Position numbers and translations under genes: made by a program. Positions 23,972 through 39,500 of a stretch of DNA of 64,000 bases are shown piece by piece. The stretch covers positions 33,698,392 to 33,762,391 of the forward strand of contig CM070591.1 of NCBI GenBank assembly GCA_036346355.1, read 5' to 3'. Under the pieces are notes generated by a model that worked only from the letters and a program-made list of their open reading frames with translations, was not told the DNA's origin and did not search any database. Positions within the stretch are counted from its first letter, which is position 1. Each line of letters starts with the position of its first letter. This DNA is from Rhipidocladum racemiflorum (lineage: Eukaryota; Streptophyta; Magnoliopsida; Poales; Poaceae).

Positions 23972-26900
23972 CTAGCCTGATTCATCATCAGACAAGCATA
24001 CCACATCTATATCACCACCCGTACGATCCCCTGCGCCAGGGGGGTCCCTGCTCAACCCAAGACTTGCTGTAAGCCATGCGTCCAATGATGCTGATTCAGT
24101 TTCTGACTGCAGCATGTTTGGCATGGAAGGCGCAGCACAACTACTTGCCAGCGGCGCATCCAATGCGGATGAGGATATGCAAGGCACTGTATTCAAACCG
24201 GGCAGTGCTGTTGCTTGTAAAGTTGGATTTGGAATTGATGACAGCGGAGGCCGTACCTGGTGAGTTGAATGTGAACTTGATGACAACAAGGATGCTGGAA
24301 GAATCTGGTGTGAACTTGACGGCAACGAGGTTGCTGGGAGAACCGGATGTGAACTAGACGACAATGGGGATGAAGTTGCTAGAGGGACTGGATGTGGACC
24401 TGATGGGATAGAATTTGCTGGCATGACTGGATGTAAGCTTGACACTGCTGACGTTGCTGGGAGGAATGGGTGCAAGCTTGACGGTGATGAGTTCACTGGG
24501 GGAACTGCCTGTGAACATGACGGTCTAACATTTACTGGGGTCACAGGAGCCAACTGTGTCCTTGCAGATGTGACCTCCAACCTAGTTGGAGGCTGCTGCA
24601 GATTTGCAGGGGCCATGTTATGTGCCCGTGGCAACCTGAATTGGAGATGAGGAGCAGGTGCACGTGCTAGTTCACTCTGAACTCCATAGCTTCCACGTGG
24701 TGGAGGCATGTGACTAAAAGGAGCTGATGTTGATCTGACAAGGTTGCTTGGTATTGAGGGGGGAGGTCGGACCACTTGTGAAGATGGCGATGACGAATGA
24801 GACATCTGCGATGATGGTGGTGGAGGCATGTGACTAATAGGAGTTGATGTTGATCTGACAAGGTTGCCCAGTATTGAGGGGGGAGGTCGGACCACTTGTG
24901 AAGATGGCGATGATGAATGAGACAGCTGCAATGATGGTGGTGGTCGATCCTCCTGAGATGGTTGGACACAATGTCTTGGCACTGGTGGTCGACCAGCTGA
25001 TGATGAGGCAATTGGTGATGCAGTAGAACCCACCACTGAAGGCCTCATTGGTATTTGCTGCGAAGCCTGAGGTGTCCGACGAATTGGAGGGCTTTGGGCT
25101 CTTGCTGCAGCTCAAAAAGAAATAAACATCAGTGATCGAGAGAGTGAGGGGGAGTCAATTGAATTCACAAGTCACAACTACTGGATAATTCTTGTTTCAG
25201 CGCAACCCTATTTAAAGCCTCATAGCATCTTGTCAAGCATAACAACAAACTGATCATTGGCGCTCAGAAATCATACACACCACTAACTCATTATGCAGAA
25301 CGAACTAACAAAGCATATAGATTGACCATACCAAATCATCTTAACACTGGAGAATCAAAAACAAATACCATCTTGTTGAAGAACTACTGAATCTTTGAAT
25401 GTAAATATCACAAAATGGAAATTTGGCCCGGAGTGTTTCATATCTAACAGTGATTATGTGGGAATAATAATTTGCAAGACATCAAATATGATTGTCTATA
25501 TTCATTACCTTGAGCAGCAGATGTTGATATGAATTTGGCCCGAAAATCCTCAGCTAGTGATTGGTTGAGGAGAACTTTCTCATATAAATCATCAAGCGTC
25601 TTCCTTTGCTGAAGATGAGTGGAATCTTGTTCTTTAAGTAACAAATCATACTTTCGTTTTATCTTCTCTATTTCTAGGCTGCACTCCGTTCGAAGTTGTG
25701 ATTGCTGTCCATAATTAAAACCAATGAAAACAAGATGAATCTGGCACTAGCATAAGCAGTTCGCAATCAAGATGTACATGAGCAGGAAGAAACATGCAAA
25801 CCTTCAGTTCATGGATTTTATTACACGAGTCAATGTGTAATTGTAATCTGTGCAGCTCATTTTTCAAAGGTTCATCACCAACTGGTGGGTGATTAAACAT
25901 CATTGATGCCACTGGAAAGAGTTGTGCAGACTGCGCAGAACCAGGTGTGGCCTCTGGTTGATGACTTGATTGACTCTGATCAGCGCATGTTCTTTCAAGA
26001 GGAGTATTGGAAACTGGGGTTGATAGTTGCATTTCAGGTTGCAAAGCTGATGCTACAACAGACAGACCTGCTTGTTCTGCATCTCCTTGTGGAAGATATG
26101 CTGGTGCTACACTTGGTTGGGCAGACTGAATTAAAAGACATGTCTGAGTTTCAACTTCCCTAGATGTTGGCAAGGCAGCCTGGGTGGGCAGAGCAGTCAC
26201 GGTTGGTGGTTCTAATTGAGGAGCATCTGCAAGAGTAGTGTCGTTATTGCTGGTGTTAACTTCCATTGTAGAATAACCCAAATGTTGGCATGTGCCTCCC
26301 TGTAATGGTTGTGAACCAACAACACTCTCTCCCTCAACATGTTCAGTCCTTCTATGGTCACCACTTGAAGACTCCTGATATAATGTTAATGGTATATATG
26401 ATTAAGTTATTCTGGCATCATAAATGTATGCAAGGTTATCAAAGCGATAACGCGAGGCATGGCGACTCACCACCTTTTTACCGCTGAAGCGCTTAAGGCG
26501 CGCGGCAAAGAGGCGCCATACACATATCCTAACCCTAATATAGCAACAAACAAATAAGCATATTGTCAGTTGTATAGTGCTACTACCGGTAATCTACTAC
26601 TAAAATACTACTGCTGCTGCTACTTCCACTACTGATAGACTCCTACTACTACTGCAGCACTTCTACTGCTGCTACAGTACTACTTCTTTAAAGCTCATCT
26701 GCCCCGAGCCCCCGACCCCATCGCCTCTTCCTCCCCCATCTCCCACCCCCAACCCTCCCCCATACCTGATGGCAACAATGCACAAAGGATGAGCAGCAGC
26801 AGAGGCAGAGGAGCGGCAGCGCGGCGCAACTACTCCCTTGCAAGATATGATGAGGATGGGGTGGAGCGGCGTGGTGCTTGGGTTTCTCCCTCTCGGTCTT

Positions 26901-27495
26901 CAACTACCTGAGGCTCAGGTATGAATTGTGCTCCCTCTCAGTTTCACTTAGTCTTCAACATCTTATCCTGGTCCCCAAAATCTATGGCAGCCGCCTCGGG
27001 CCACGGCCGTGAGGCAGACGACCCCCACCAACATAGAAGCAACGCTTTAATAAGCATGAATGTATGCAATTAATTACAATGACAAAAAAAAAAAACCTTG
27101 TGCCAATGATATGTACAGCACAGGGCTCACACAAAAGTAGTAACTAAAAAAAATGAACTGCATACAGTTCTCAAATATGATGCCTAGCAGAACAAGTAAC
27201 TAGATTAGCATTGCTATATGGAAAGAGCAAAAAAGAAATCCTAGATTAGCGTACCAAACGTTTCTTTAGTCTTTTGATCTATCGCAAAGAACAATAACTT
27301 AAACAGGCAATCTACCAACCATAAAACCAGCACAGCTCATGAAAACTGAACTGAAGCTTCACTGCGTAGTCTTATATATATGCACAACATTGACTGAAAT
27401 AAGTTACAGTTGATAGGGTTACATGGATATGTTCCTATGCTACAAATATGACATCGCACTAAACAAGGCTAAAAATATGATACCTTGTTGTATGG

Positions 27496-27544
<49 letters not shown>

Positions 27545-30500
27545 AAGCCTTTTCCGTACTCTTAGGAGTACGTACTCCCCATCTCTAGTATACCACATCA
27601 TGGTTGTTAAGGCGTCCTTTCAAGGACGCCTAATCGCCGCTTTATCGTCGTGGCGCTACTGTGGAGACGCCATGCCGGACGCCACGCCAAGCTCGCCTAT
27701 GGCGTCGTTGAAGCGTCCGTGGCGTCCTTGAGGCGTCCACGGCGACGCCTTGCCCTAAAAAGGGCGCCATAGGGAGGAAGGGGGAGTCGGGCCAGGCTAA
27801 AAAGCCAAGTCGAAGAGCGGAAGGGGGAGTCGGGACAGAGAGGAAGAGAGGAAGGGGGACTCGGGGCCGAACCCTAGCCGCCGCCGTCGGTCCTCCGCTT
27901 CCGCTTGATCGCGCGCTTCCGCTCCGCCCGGCTCGCTCTGCCCGCCAGCGCCGCCCTGCGGCAGCTCATGCCGGCTCGAGCTCGCTCGCCCGCCCGGCGG
28001 CGCTCACTTTGTCGACGGCTCGAAGCTCCCCGTCTTGGCCGGCTCGAGATCCGCCTGTCTGCTGCTGCTGGTGGTCCTCTGCTGGTCCTCTGCTGGTGGT
28101 CCTCTGCTCGGCGACGCTCCTCTGCTGCTGGTGGTTCTCTACTCCTCTGCTATTTGTGTTAGCTCTACTGCTACTCCTCTGCTATGTTGCCCCTCTGGTT
28201 GTGTTAGTTTGGTGGTCCTCTGGTTGTGTTACAGTTTGTTGCTCCTCTACTGCTCCTTTGGCTAGGTGGACATGGCAGACGACGACCAGCACGCAACCAC
28301 CGAAACCAACTCCTCTCGGGCAAATGAATATGACCCATTGACAGATCCAAAACGAAGGCCAAAAAGCAACGATCCGGGTTGGAAGTATGGGTATTGGGAC
28401 GAGATTGGCAACCGGGATGTTGTGCGATGCTCTTTATGTCAAAGGAGGATAACAGGGGGGATTAAGAGATACAAGGAGCATCTTGCTGGAGGATTTGGTG
28501 ATGTGCAAAAATGTATGAGCACCACCACAGCCATCATAAAGGAGATGAGAGATGCTTTGTTGAAGAACAAGAGGGCTCGACCTCTCTATCTAGATGATGA
28601 TCATGAGAACGAAGAAGTCAATGAATGTGACAAGAAAAGCCAACCTTCTTCACAGTCCATTGCGCAACCAAGTTCGGGGACAGCAGCCAAGAGAAGGCAA
28701 AGTACTTTAGCGTTCAAGGTTCCAGCTCCAAAGAAGCCAGTTAGTGCCATGCTTCGACTGACACCACGTGAGGTGGTAGAGCAAAGGCATTCGAAGGGAC
28801 CTTGTCAAACAAGCATCCAATCTTCTATGAGGACTAAGGAAGAAAGAGAAGCTGTTAATCTTGAGATAGCCAAAATGTTCTATGAGTGTGGCATTCCTTT
28901 TAATGTTGCACGCTCACGACAGTTTGAGATAGCTGTGGAGGCCATTGCACGATGCTCGGGTACAAGCCTCCTAGCTACCATGAGTTGCGTGAGCCATTTC
29001 TCCGAAGGTTGTCAAGGAGACCGACAACATGAGGGAGAAGCATGAGGAAGCTTGGAAGTTATATGGTTGCGACCTCATGTCGATGGATGGACGGATAGGA
29101 GGGCGTCATTTGATCAACTTCCTTGTCAATAGTCCCGAGGACTTTCTTCTTGGAGTACATTAATGCTTCCAGTGAGGTTCATGATGCACAAATGCTTGCC
29201 TACTTTCCGAGAAACAAATTGAGAAAATTGGCAAAGAATATGTTGTTCAAGTGGTCACCGATAATGGTGCTAACTACAAGGTCAGCAGAGGCTTCTAATG
29301 GAGAGGATCCCGCTATGTTTTGGACTCCTTGTCTTTGCGCATTGCTTGGACCTTATGTTGGAAGACATAGGGAAGTTGAAGGAATTCAAGAAGCCTATTG
29401 CACAAGCCCGCCATCTCACCACATTCATCTATAGGCATTCAAGGCTTCTTAGTGCAATGAGGGAGAAGACAAAGTGGATGGATATTGTGAGACCAGGCTA
29501 CTAGGTTTGCTCTGCGTTTCTAACATTGTCAAGTTTGAACAAGCATAGAGAAGCATTGAAAAGCCTATTTGCAACCACGGATTGGACTTCAACCAAGTTA
29601 GCCAAGACGGAGGCGGGAAAGAAGGCATATGATGTGGTGTTTGGCAACTCCTTTTGGCACCAAGTGGAGGATTGCATTAGAGCTTCACTACCACTACTTA
29701 GGGTGCTAAGGGTGGTTGATGGTGATGAGATGCCCGCCATGCCGATGGTCCAATGCTTGATGTCTATTGCGAAACATAAGATCATGACATCTTTCTCCAC
29801 TCAAAACAAGAAGTCTTTGCTCACTCGCATCTTGAGCATCATGGATGGGCGTTGGAACAACCAAATGGTCACACCCCATTGTATGGTGCCGCTCTCTTCT
29901 TAAACCCCAGAAAGTTCTATGCTCTTCTAAAGAAGAGTAGTGAAAATGAAGATGCCATTGCGCAAATGAGGTGTGATTTGAATGAATGTCTTTCAAAGAT
30001 GGTGGAAGATCCAATCCTTCTAGACAAGATTGATAGCCAAGTGATTCTCTACGAGAATCAAAGAGGAGTGTTTGCAAATAAAATGGCAATCCAACATGCG
30101 GAGACAAGGAATCCTAGTAAGTGTTTGTAAATTTCAGCATGCTTCTTTTTGTTTATAGCATCCTAACTTCAACTTGTTTATCATTTCTAGTTGATTGGTG
30201 GCGTGCATATGGTGGCAAATGCATAGAGCTTCATAGGTTTGCAAGGCGAATAGTTAGTCTATGTGCTTCGTCAACCGGTTGTGAGCGTAATTGGAGCACT
30301 TTTGAATTTGTAAGTTTACTAAAAAATTATATGAATCATTAGGTTTAACCTCTTATTTTATTGACCTTGTGTATCTTGGATGTTTTCTAGATGCATACCA
30401 AGAAAAGAAACCGGTTGGAACACAAGAGGTTAAATGATTTGGTCTATGTTTCATACAATAGCAAGATGACCTCTAGGTTTCAAAAGAGGCGTGAGGAGGG

Positions 30501-33500
30501 GACCAAAGGCTATGACCCATTGATTTTGGAGGAGTTTGATTGGGACAATGAATGGGTTACCGCATCGTCCAAACAGTCCAATGCAATTGTAGGTCATGAT
30601 GGCCTTACATGGGATGATGTTGATGAAGCTATTGGTGCATCAGCCAATCTTCGAGGTCGCAATTTTCCTAGAAGAGCTCATGGTCGACCTATCTGCTACA
30701 CGAGGCGTAAGAGGGGGCAGCAAGTAGAGGAAGAAGACTTAGAAGAGGGACATTCTGATCCAAGCACGGAAGGGGAAGATGAGATGGAGGTCGATGATGA
30801 AGGGGATGAGGAGATAGTGGTCGATGATGACGATGTTGATGACTATGGTGAAGATCCCACTGATCTTGAAGAAGGTGGAGGAGGAGAAGATGACACTACT
30901 AATACCGATAACGATTTGATGGATGATTATTGATTATGCGGTTATGCCTAGATGAGAGAGGGTTTGAGATGCAAAACTATGTTATTTTGTTAACTATGTT
31001 ATGTCATTGTGGTCATGTGACGCCAAACTACATTATTTTGTGAACTATGTTATGTATTAGACTTGGTGGTGTCAACTTGTCAACTATTGTAATGTCTTAT
31101 TATGTTGCAATTTGGTTGTTTTTATTCGCCTTACATATATGTCTAAAAAGGCGCCTCGCCTCGCGCCTTAACCTCTTAAAAGGTAAAAAGGTCCTGGCAC
31201 GCCGCGGACGCCTTACCGCCGTGACAACCATGTGCCACATATACGAATGTGTTATACTCTTTTATGACTTTCAATATACTCCAAGATACTACAATACGAC
31301 ATTGTTGAAAAAAATTCATCGAGGCCCTTTATTTTTTGCTATATACCCATTTCTATATTAAAAAGAGTATATAAACAAATTATGCTATAAAGGGTGGACT
31401 TTGATGAAATTTTTTGTAGAACTCACTTTGGAGTATCTTATAATTAGTATTAGAGCATACTCAAAAAGATAAAGTATAACAATATCATTTAAACAATATA
31501 TTGAGAGTGGGAGTACATACTTCCAGGGGAATGGAACCATTTTCATACACACACACACAAGCAAGCAATACCGGCGTTTTGCGGGTATTTGAGAGAATAA
31601 GCCAATGCCATACCTGATTAATCGAATTGTCAATTGCAGGACTAGAACTTAAAGAATGTTGAACAGCCAGAGATTCCCCTCCTTGTGAGTCAATGCCATC
31701 AGAACTATTGCAGGTCCTGTTCTCAAACAAATCAATAACTTCTGATGCTAACCCTCCTTCGGTGTGGATAAGAACTTCAGCAGGCCCATTTCTCGCTGCT
31801 TCTGCATTGATTACTTCAGATGGAACCACACTTCGAACCAATGTAAATTCCATCAGAGAGGTATCATCCAAAGAAGAACAATTTGTTAAAACAGCTGTAT
31901 CAACATGGCAACAAACAACTTTGTCCCTAGAGTGGATGAATTCCTCCATAAAAAAGTTTGAATCTGGTAAAGGAATGTGTTGATCAAAAGTATGATCTAA
32001 TTGGCCAGATTTTGCTTCCTTGCGGAATTTTTCCTTCAACTGCAACTCCTTGGTCCACACAGCTGATTGCTGCACCTCCAGCTTCTTACGCTGGCACATC
32101 ATGTGCTCCAAAAATTCATACAGAAGCATAGTAAACCATTCAATTATTAGCTTTATTTTCCCATCCCTGTCCTCAGGATCAATGTGAGTTCTACGAAGAT
32201 GTTCGACAACTAATTTGCATGCTTCTCTCAGTTTAACCGCTTCCTTTTGCTTGTGCATGTCCAATACTGTGACCTCATTTGCTTGTTTATCGTGGATATT
32301 CTTTTCTCTCAAGGAGAAAACCATATCAACTAAATTAATTCTTTTCTCTGTGATTCTGTTAAGAAGTTCATCCTTCAATAAATGTTGTTCTCTACGAGTT
32401 TCTGGAACAGATAACAGTTCCTTCTCTCCTGAAAGCATCCTCTCGTTCCAAAAATCATGTGGAGCCTCTTGATGTAAACCATTTTCTAAACTACCATCAA
32501 CAGATATTACCTGGCTAGAGATTGAGTCATCATTTCTCAATTTAGTTGAGATTTCCTGCTGGTAAGGTGATATATTGTTTACTGAAGTCAATTGACTGTG
32601 CTTGCTTGTTTCGCTTGCTCTACGTGAAAACTTCTTCTTTAGGATCCTTAGCTTCTCATAAACAAACTCAGCAAGCCCTTCATTGCACTCATAGTTCAAG
32701 TGTTTTACAGCAAGGGCCAGTGATTCTGTACGATTGATCTTGTGCTTTAAGAGAGAAGCAGCACGCCAACACTGAAGTAAAGCATGAAAAGAAAAGCACA
32801 TTTAGCAATGCACATGTAGTAAAAAATGATAGGAAGGATCTTTTTCTAACCAGAGCAATGTTGAATGCATGCAATATGCCCTTTGGCTCCTGACTGACTT
32901 GGTGATTCTTCAAAATATACTCGAGGAATTCCTCACACAAGCATTTAACATTCTCCTGCAAAATTTGTTATCATCCATCGCAGAATCCAATCAGCTCAGA
33001 TAGCAAAATGACGACTACATGTAACATCATGAAATATTACGCTTTCAATGAAACGGTTGGGTAAAAGATGTTCTAATAACTTTGCTGTGTCTTTGCTACA
33101 CATACAGTATTGCCATTAAGAATGCTGCACTGTTTAGTTTAAGCACAGTTCCAAAACAACCAAATGTTTTACTTACTTCTACCGAGGATGTATTTGCTTC
33201 TTAATATCCTTATGGATCTGACATGTGATATGCTTTCAGCTTTCTTAAAAGCCACTGGTTGCAAATAAATGATCCTGCTCTAATGAGGGTGCAAAAGATA
33301 GACACTACTTTTGACCCATGGAAGATAATAAACACTTACACTCCTAAAAGATGAAATTTGATGCAACCAAAACAAAAAAATTCAGTTCAATGCTGCCAAA
33401 TTAGATGTGGAGTATGCAGAGAAAAAAGAGCTCTTAACTAATGAAAGCAACATCAGTTGGGCATGGCCAGGACAACATGGAGATTCTAACCGCAATCACA

Positions 33501-36500
33501 ACTTGATACTGTAAGTAGAGTATGCTTAAGATAAATTAGCTACTATCAACTAGTAAATGTTAACGGATTGAAGATGACACTGTAAGAATTAAAGGTGTTT
33601 CAATTATGAAAAGCAAAAAGTTATCAAGAAGCAAGATCCAACATTACAAAGAACACTTTGTAAGGTATGTGTGACACTCAGTTGAAGGCTGAGAAATATT
33701 AGCTACTAAAGGCCTAAAAGAGTATATTCTATCCTCTACTTGTTGTCAACTAAAATATTTTGCTCAATTAATAAATTAAAAAAGCAAACATGACACAGCA
33801 ATAAAGTCAATATGTTTAGCAGTACCGGCAGTTCCAACAATTTATATAACTTTGACAGCTCTGGCTTCAGTTGGACGTGAAGACCTTTTTGTGTGCCCTG
33901 AAGGTTTTCCGCCCCTACATAATGGGCCGTATTAGAAAAATGCAGTATGTACACCTAATACACAATTGGTAGTTACAGTTTAAGTTGTAATACCTAGTTC
34001 CTGCCATGTGTCATCAACCGATATTTGATGAGAACTGGATGGGGTATTGTTTTCAGGCAACATCGCATTCTTGTCTTTGCCAGGCAAAACCTTCGTAGAT
34101 GAATCCATGATTTCACCAATTTTTCTACGTTTCATCCTGACTTCATCAGATTCTTCAGCAGGAATTTTTACTTGTTCTTCCATGTTTTGTATCTTTCTAC
34201 GGCTTCTTTGTGCACGCTCAGGTATATGCTGCCAATGGGGAGACCTCCCATCTAGCAAATTTAACCAGAAGGTCCAGAACTTTGGCAGATCACCATGAAG
34301 TGCAGAGATTCCCCACCTCTCACCAACTACAACAATGTCTCTAGAATAAAAATGTCCACTCAGATGAGCTTGCGATATGGTTGAATTGTTCATATTAGTG
34401 CTGACTTCAACCTTAGTGGATAATTTCGTCAAGAACTCTAAAAATACTTTATCCAGGAACACTTTGTTGCCATCAGAATCTTTACTTGAGTAGTTATGGT
34501 TTTTTAATTCCTCAAGTCTATTGAAGAGAAATGATGCACCCCAACTAAGCAGAGAATGGCTAAGGATAGGCGTTATATTCTCAATGTTGCTATCAAGATT
34601 ATGATCATGCTTTGCAAGTATAAGAGCCTTTTCCTCCACTGTACAAGATGAATACAAACGAAAAATGGGCACACGTTCAGATTGTGACTCTATGCTGATC
34701 CTCTGAAGGATTCTCAAGTCATTCACCGGATTCCAGTCACTACCATATATGATGATGGCATCAACAGATGATAATTTAATGCTTGGAACACATGCACGAC
34801 TATCAATCAAGAAAATAAACCGCCCCTTAGTCTTGTCATTGAACATATTCATTGCTGTCTGTTTCTTTGACACTAGCAAACCACGTTCTACACGTTCATA
34901 TGACTCAAAACCAAATCTTTGACGGACAAAATCGTCCAAAATATCACCCATAGGATTGCCAGCCCCGCCACCAGACTGCCATATGAAAGAAAGTAATATC
35001 AGATTGGACTGATAAGCTTTAAAAATAAGTACATTCCAAAGAATAGCAATAGGCATAGCATATCCAAACAATGAGCTAAATAAGAAATATAGACATGGAC
35101 TTGAAAAGGAACTCGTGCATGTTATTTACTTTTTCATTGCAACACACTAAAGAAAATAACGTCTATCACATCCATGCTGTAGAACTCTTATGTGCATAAC
35201 TGTATTAAAGTGAAACATCCCCTGGGACTTTTATGCACATCTGGAGTTTGTAATTTAGGCAAGATACCTAAAAGTTATTACGCAACAATTTGACAAAATG
35301 TGCATACTGAAGACAGGAATTTTTTTAAATAATAGACTTAAAAAAATTACAGAAATAATACACCAAAAAATTTACAGAAATATACCTCTGTAACCAATTG
35401 AAATGGTGATAGATCCTCTATCGACAGACACTATGTTGCCATTTCAATTGGCGACAGGGATTCTGTCGCCACTTGAAATGGCAACAAAGTGCCACGCGGG
35501 AGGCCGGGTCATCTGTCGCTATTCAATTGACAGCAGTGATAGATCGTCAGTTGAAATGGCGACAAAGGCCCTCGCCCCCTTTGTCGGTCCAACTATAAAA
35601 GTCGCGTGCAACCGGGAAGGGAGAGCAACCTATTGAGTTGCATGCACCAACCAGTTCACCCAAAAGCTTAAGCTGATGAGGAAAGACGGGCAAATTCACT
35701 TATACTTCAACACTCCCCCTCACATGTAGGCTCCCTCAGGCCTAAGACGTAGAATAGAAGGGGGAGGGCAAGAGAAGAAGAGAAGAGGAGATTTTTCCAG
35801 GTGATTTTTTTATTTTGTTGGAATATAGTTTGAAAACATTGTAGGTTAGCAACCAAAATAATTAGATCTGTATTTGTGTAGATTTGTAGGTATGTAGTGT
35901 AGATATGTAGGCATGTGTAGAACTGTAGTATTGTAAACATGGTTGAGGACGGATCAGATAGATTAGGACCAATTTGGACAAATGTAAAGAACGATAGGAA
36001 TAATGTGGACGATTTTGAAAATCTATGTTGTATAGAACATAGAAATGAAGTATAAATTTATTAAAATTGGCAACGTAGTTAAAAAAAATTGAATATTACT
36101 AGGGACGTTTGTCGAAGTATGGAATTGGAAAACAGAAAATTTGCATCATTTCTTTGTTGCGAAAAATTTAGAAAAAAAAATGGTGCATATATTATTTTAA
36201 ACACAAATGAATAGAGGAATAGTGGTCATAGTTTGTGATTCTGATTCGCTCCATATATTTATTCGATATTACATGCTTTTGACGCTATTGGTATGTGTAA
36301 AGGGGGAGATTAAAACAAATATGGGAGATGCATTATTGTTGTAATGTAGAGACAGTAGTTTTTTTGTGATACTTAGGCATGGTGGTGCAATTAACTTTAG
36401 AATTCATTTAGTTTATTACGTATTTGCTTAAGGGAATGACATTATGTCGTGTAAATAATAACAATTTGAGGAAATGCTCAACATGTATAGATGAGTGAGT

Positions 36501-39500
36501 ACATTTTAAAATACACTATGGAGAAGAGGTTCCACATATGGGTGCCGAAGGGGTCCAACTAGGTTATTTTCTAAGTGTGATAACTAGCCTGTCATGTGCA
36601 GAGAAGCGTCGCACCCATGGGGCACTGTCATCAGATAGTTGTACTACCTGTTCTTGTTGGGCCATGAGTTGCATGGTCTGAAGTTGCACAGTGTTGGCAC
36701 TCATGCACATACTAGGAGTTAGTGGAACTGACGAGGCCGAAGCCGTGTAGCTCGTATGTACGGCAAAGAAGCGATGGTGGCCTCAAGTTTTGTTGGCGCA
36801 AGAATTTTAGAAAGTCGCTTCCGGCCATGTGACATAAGAGGAGTCCATGTTGATGAAACCGAAGAAGTTGGGAGAGTTGAGCCGCAGTCATGCATGCTTA
36901 TTGAGCCAAGATGTGGGAGAGGGTGCCGAGCTATGAATCACCGATCCTTCATGAAGGTGCCGTACCGGTATTGGATCCTTATCGGAAACTCCGATCCTCC
37001 GACATCCTCCCTGATACTGGATCGGGAAGGATTAGTGAAATTCAGCATAAAAGATTAATAAAAAAAACCCGATCCTTCTCTAACACTTCGTGACTCCCCG
37101 ATACCTCCAAGCCTATAACACAATGCCCAAACAAAGGAAAAAAACCCATTCAAACCCCGATCCTTCATGAAGGTGCCGTACCGGTATTGGATCCTTATCG
37201 GAAACTCCGATCCTCCGACATCCTCCCTGATACTGGATTGGGAAGGATTAGTGAAATTCAGCATAAAAGATTAATAAAAAAAACCCGATCCTTCTCTAAC
37301 ACTTCGTGACTCCCCGATACCTCCAAGCCTATAACACAATGCCCAAACAAAGGAAAAAAACCCATTCAAACCCATGAATCCTAACCCTAAAAATCTCTCC
37401 CTCAATAGCCCCCTTCTCCACGCGCGGGGCGAGCTCGTCGAGCAGCATCGAGCACGCCACAGATCGCCGCTGCCTCCCCCTTCTCCTACCGCCAGAAATC
37501 GCGCCACCACTTCCTCCTCCTCCCTTGCCGCCCCTCCCCCTTCTATCGCCGCCGGATATCGCGCCGCCGCATCCTCCTCCCGAGCAGCAAATCGCACCGC
37601 CCCTCCCCCTTCTCATGAAGCCACTGTAAATCCCACTGCCTCCCTCTTCTCCTGCCGCAGCCGCAAATCGCGTCACCTCCCCCTTCTGTGCCTCCCACAT
37701 TCCCCATCGCCTCCCCCATCTGTGCATGCCTCCTTCCTCGCCCTTTTGTGCTGGCCGCCTTCCTCGTCGCCTTCCCCTTCTGTGCCAACTGCCTTCCCTG
37801 CCCTTATTTGCATGAATTGAGGTATAAAGAGGAAAGGAGGCAACAAATGTATAGTTTTCAACTTTTCATGAAGGTAATCAACTAATTATTGTCCTATTTG
37901 CATTTTTTTAATTTTTAACACATATATACTTGCCATATCGCTGGATTCTTGTTTTTGGAAAATTGTGTATCACCGTACCGGTACCACATATCGGTGATAC
38001 ATAGGTGACGAGTAAGTGGAAGCCGAGGAACTAGACCTTGCCATGCCGGAGGTGCGGGAACCGATGGGCATTGCAGACGAAGCAGAACAAATCGAAGCCA
38101 TGGTGGAACGAATAGAGGCCGAGAACCACGACTACGAAACATTATTTGATGAAGGTTGCGATAATGGGCAAGTTGGACGTGAGGAAGGTATTCCTTGGGA
38201 GTGAAACGAGTACCAGTTCAACAAGTTGGTAGTCAATGAGGGTGAAGATGTTGCATGGGCCTATCAGCGGAATGAGCTGGAAAAGGAGGGATGTACAAAA
38301 GTAAGTTGGAGGTGAATGATACAGTGAAAGCATGGGCATTGTCACTACGGAGAACATTTAAGGTTGTGAAGTCAACTCAACAGATGTATGATGTTAAATG
38401 CGAGATAGAGTACTGCCCATGGCGCGTCCATGCGTACCAACCTAAGTGAGACACCCATTGTAAGTGCTCAAAAGTTGTTTTTCACACATGCATGCTGAAA
38501 GAGTCCATGCAATCGCATAGAAACATCTTTTCAGGCTTTGTTGCAAATACAATTGACGGAGAGATTGTGGGCAACCTGGATTTGGAGCCGTGTTCCATTA
38601 TACTTACAATAAAGCAGAGGTTACACAATAAGCTACGCGAAGGCCTGGAGCGCAAGAAGCAAAAGGGGGCTCGAAGCTAGGTTCGGTACGTATGAAGACT
38701 CATACCACAACCTGCCAAGTTCTCAAGTACTGTTCTAAGGAAAGGAACTGCCTATTCCGACCGAGGAGAATAGGCCATTCTACAGGGTGATTCGGAAATT
38801 GTGGAAGCTTGGTTTGATCAAGCTGTTGAGTATTGGAAACAAGCTATAGCGCTTACTCTGGGAAATTATATTGAAGCACAGAACTGGTTGAAGATTACGA
38901 AGCGCTTTGAATTTGAATAAGACCACTCCCTTTCTCATAAAATGGGTAGTTTGGTTGTTGATCCATTAATCAAATAAATTAGGTCAGAAGATCGAATCAA
39001 AAATTTCATTATATCCCTTTGTTCTACCTTAGATTTTATAAAGCTTCAAGTCATTCAAGAAGGAATGCTGGGCATTTATCAATATTTTCGAACAGCGCTC
39101 GTGGTGGTTCCCTCGAAAAATTGTACTTACGCGAGCATTCTTTGCTTTTGGTGCGTGCACCAACGCATTCAAACATTGCCATCCCTTGCTTTGCATGGAC
39201 GGCACATTTCTGACTGGGAAGTTATTGACTGCCATCGAAGTGGATGGCAACGGCCGGGTTCTCGTCGCACCGGCATTTGTGGAGTAAGAACACAAATAGT
39301 TGACTGTACTTTCTGAGAAACGTGAAAGCCAGTGTTGGCGGCGAGCGGCCTCGAGTTTGTTTCATACATGATGACATCCAGGGTTATTAAAGGCGATTGT
39401 CCAATTGCAACAAGCGCAACATGAGCTCATTACATGCATACAACGAATTCATTAGTTAAGCGACAGAAAAGGCACGATTTTGCTCTCCTTCCCTAAAGGA

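Noticed and set aside
24076..24650. Plus-strand frames opposite the last MOM1 exon
   Set aside because: Antisense shadow of the Ser/Pro-rich MOM1 tail, whose phase fits the upstream exons.
24660..24950. Internal repeat seen as a possible CRISPR-like array
   Set aside because: Two copies of about 120 bp encode a repeated PPSSQMSHSSSPSSQVVRPP-type segment of the MOM1 tail; coding repeat, no spacers.
37374..37820. 148-codon plus-strand frame starting MNPNPKNLSLN
   Set aside because: Pro/Ser-rich low complexity within the Mutator-like element, with equally open antisense frames; could be a leader but is not supported.
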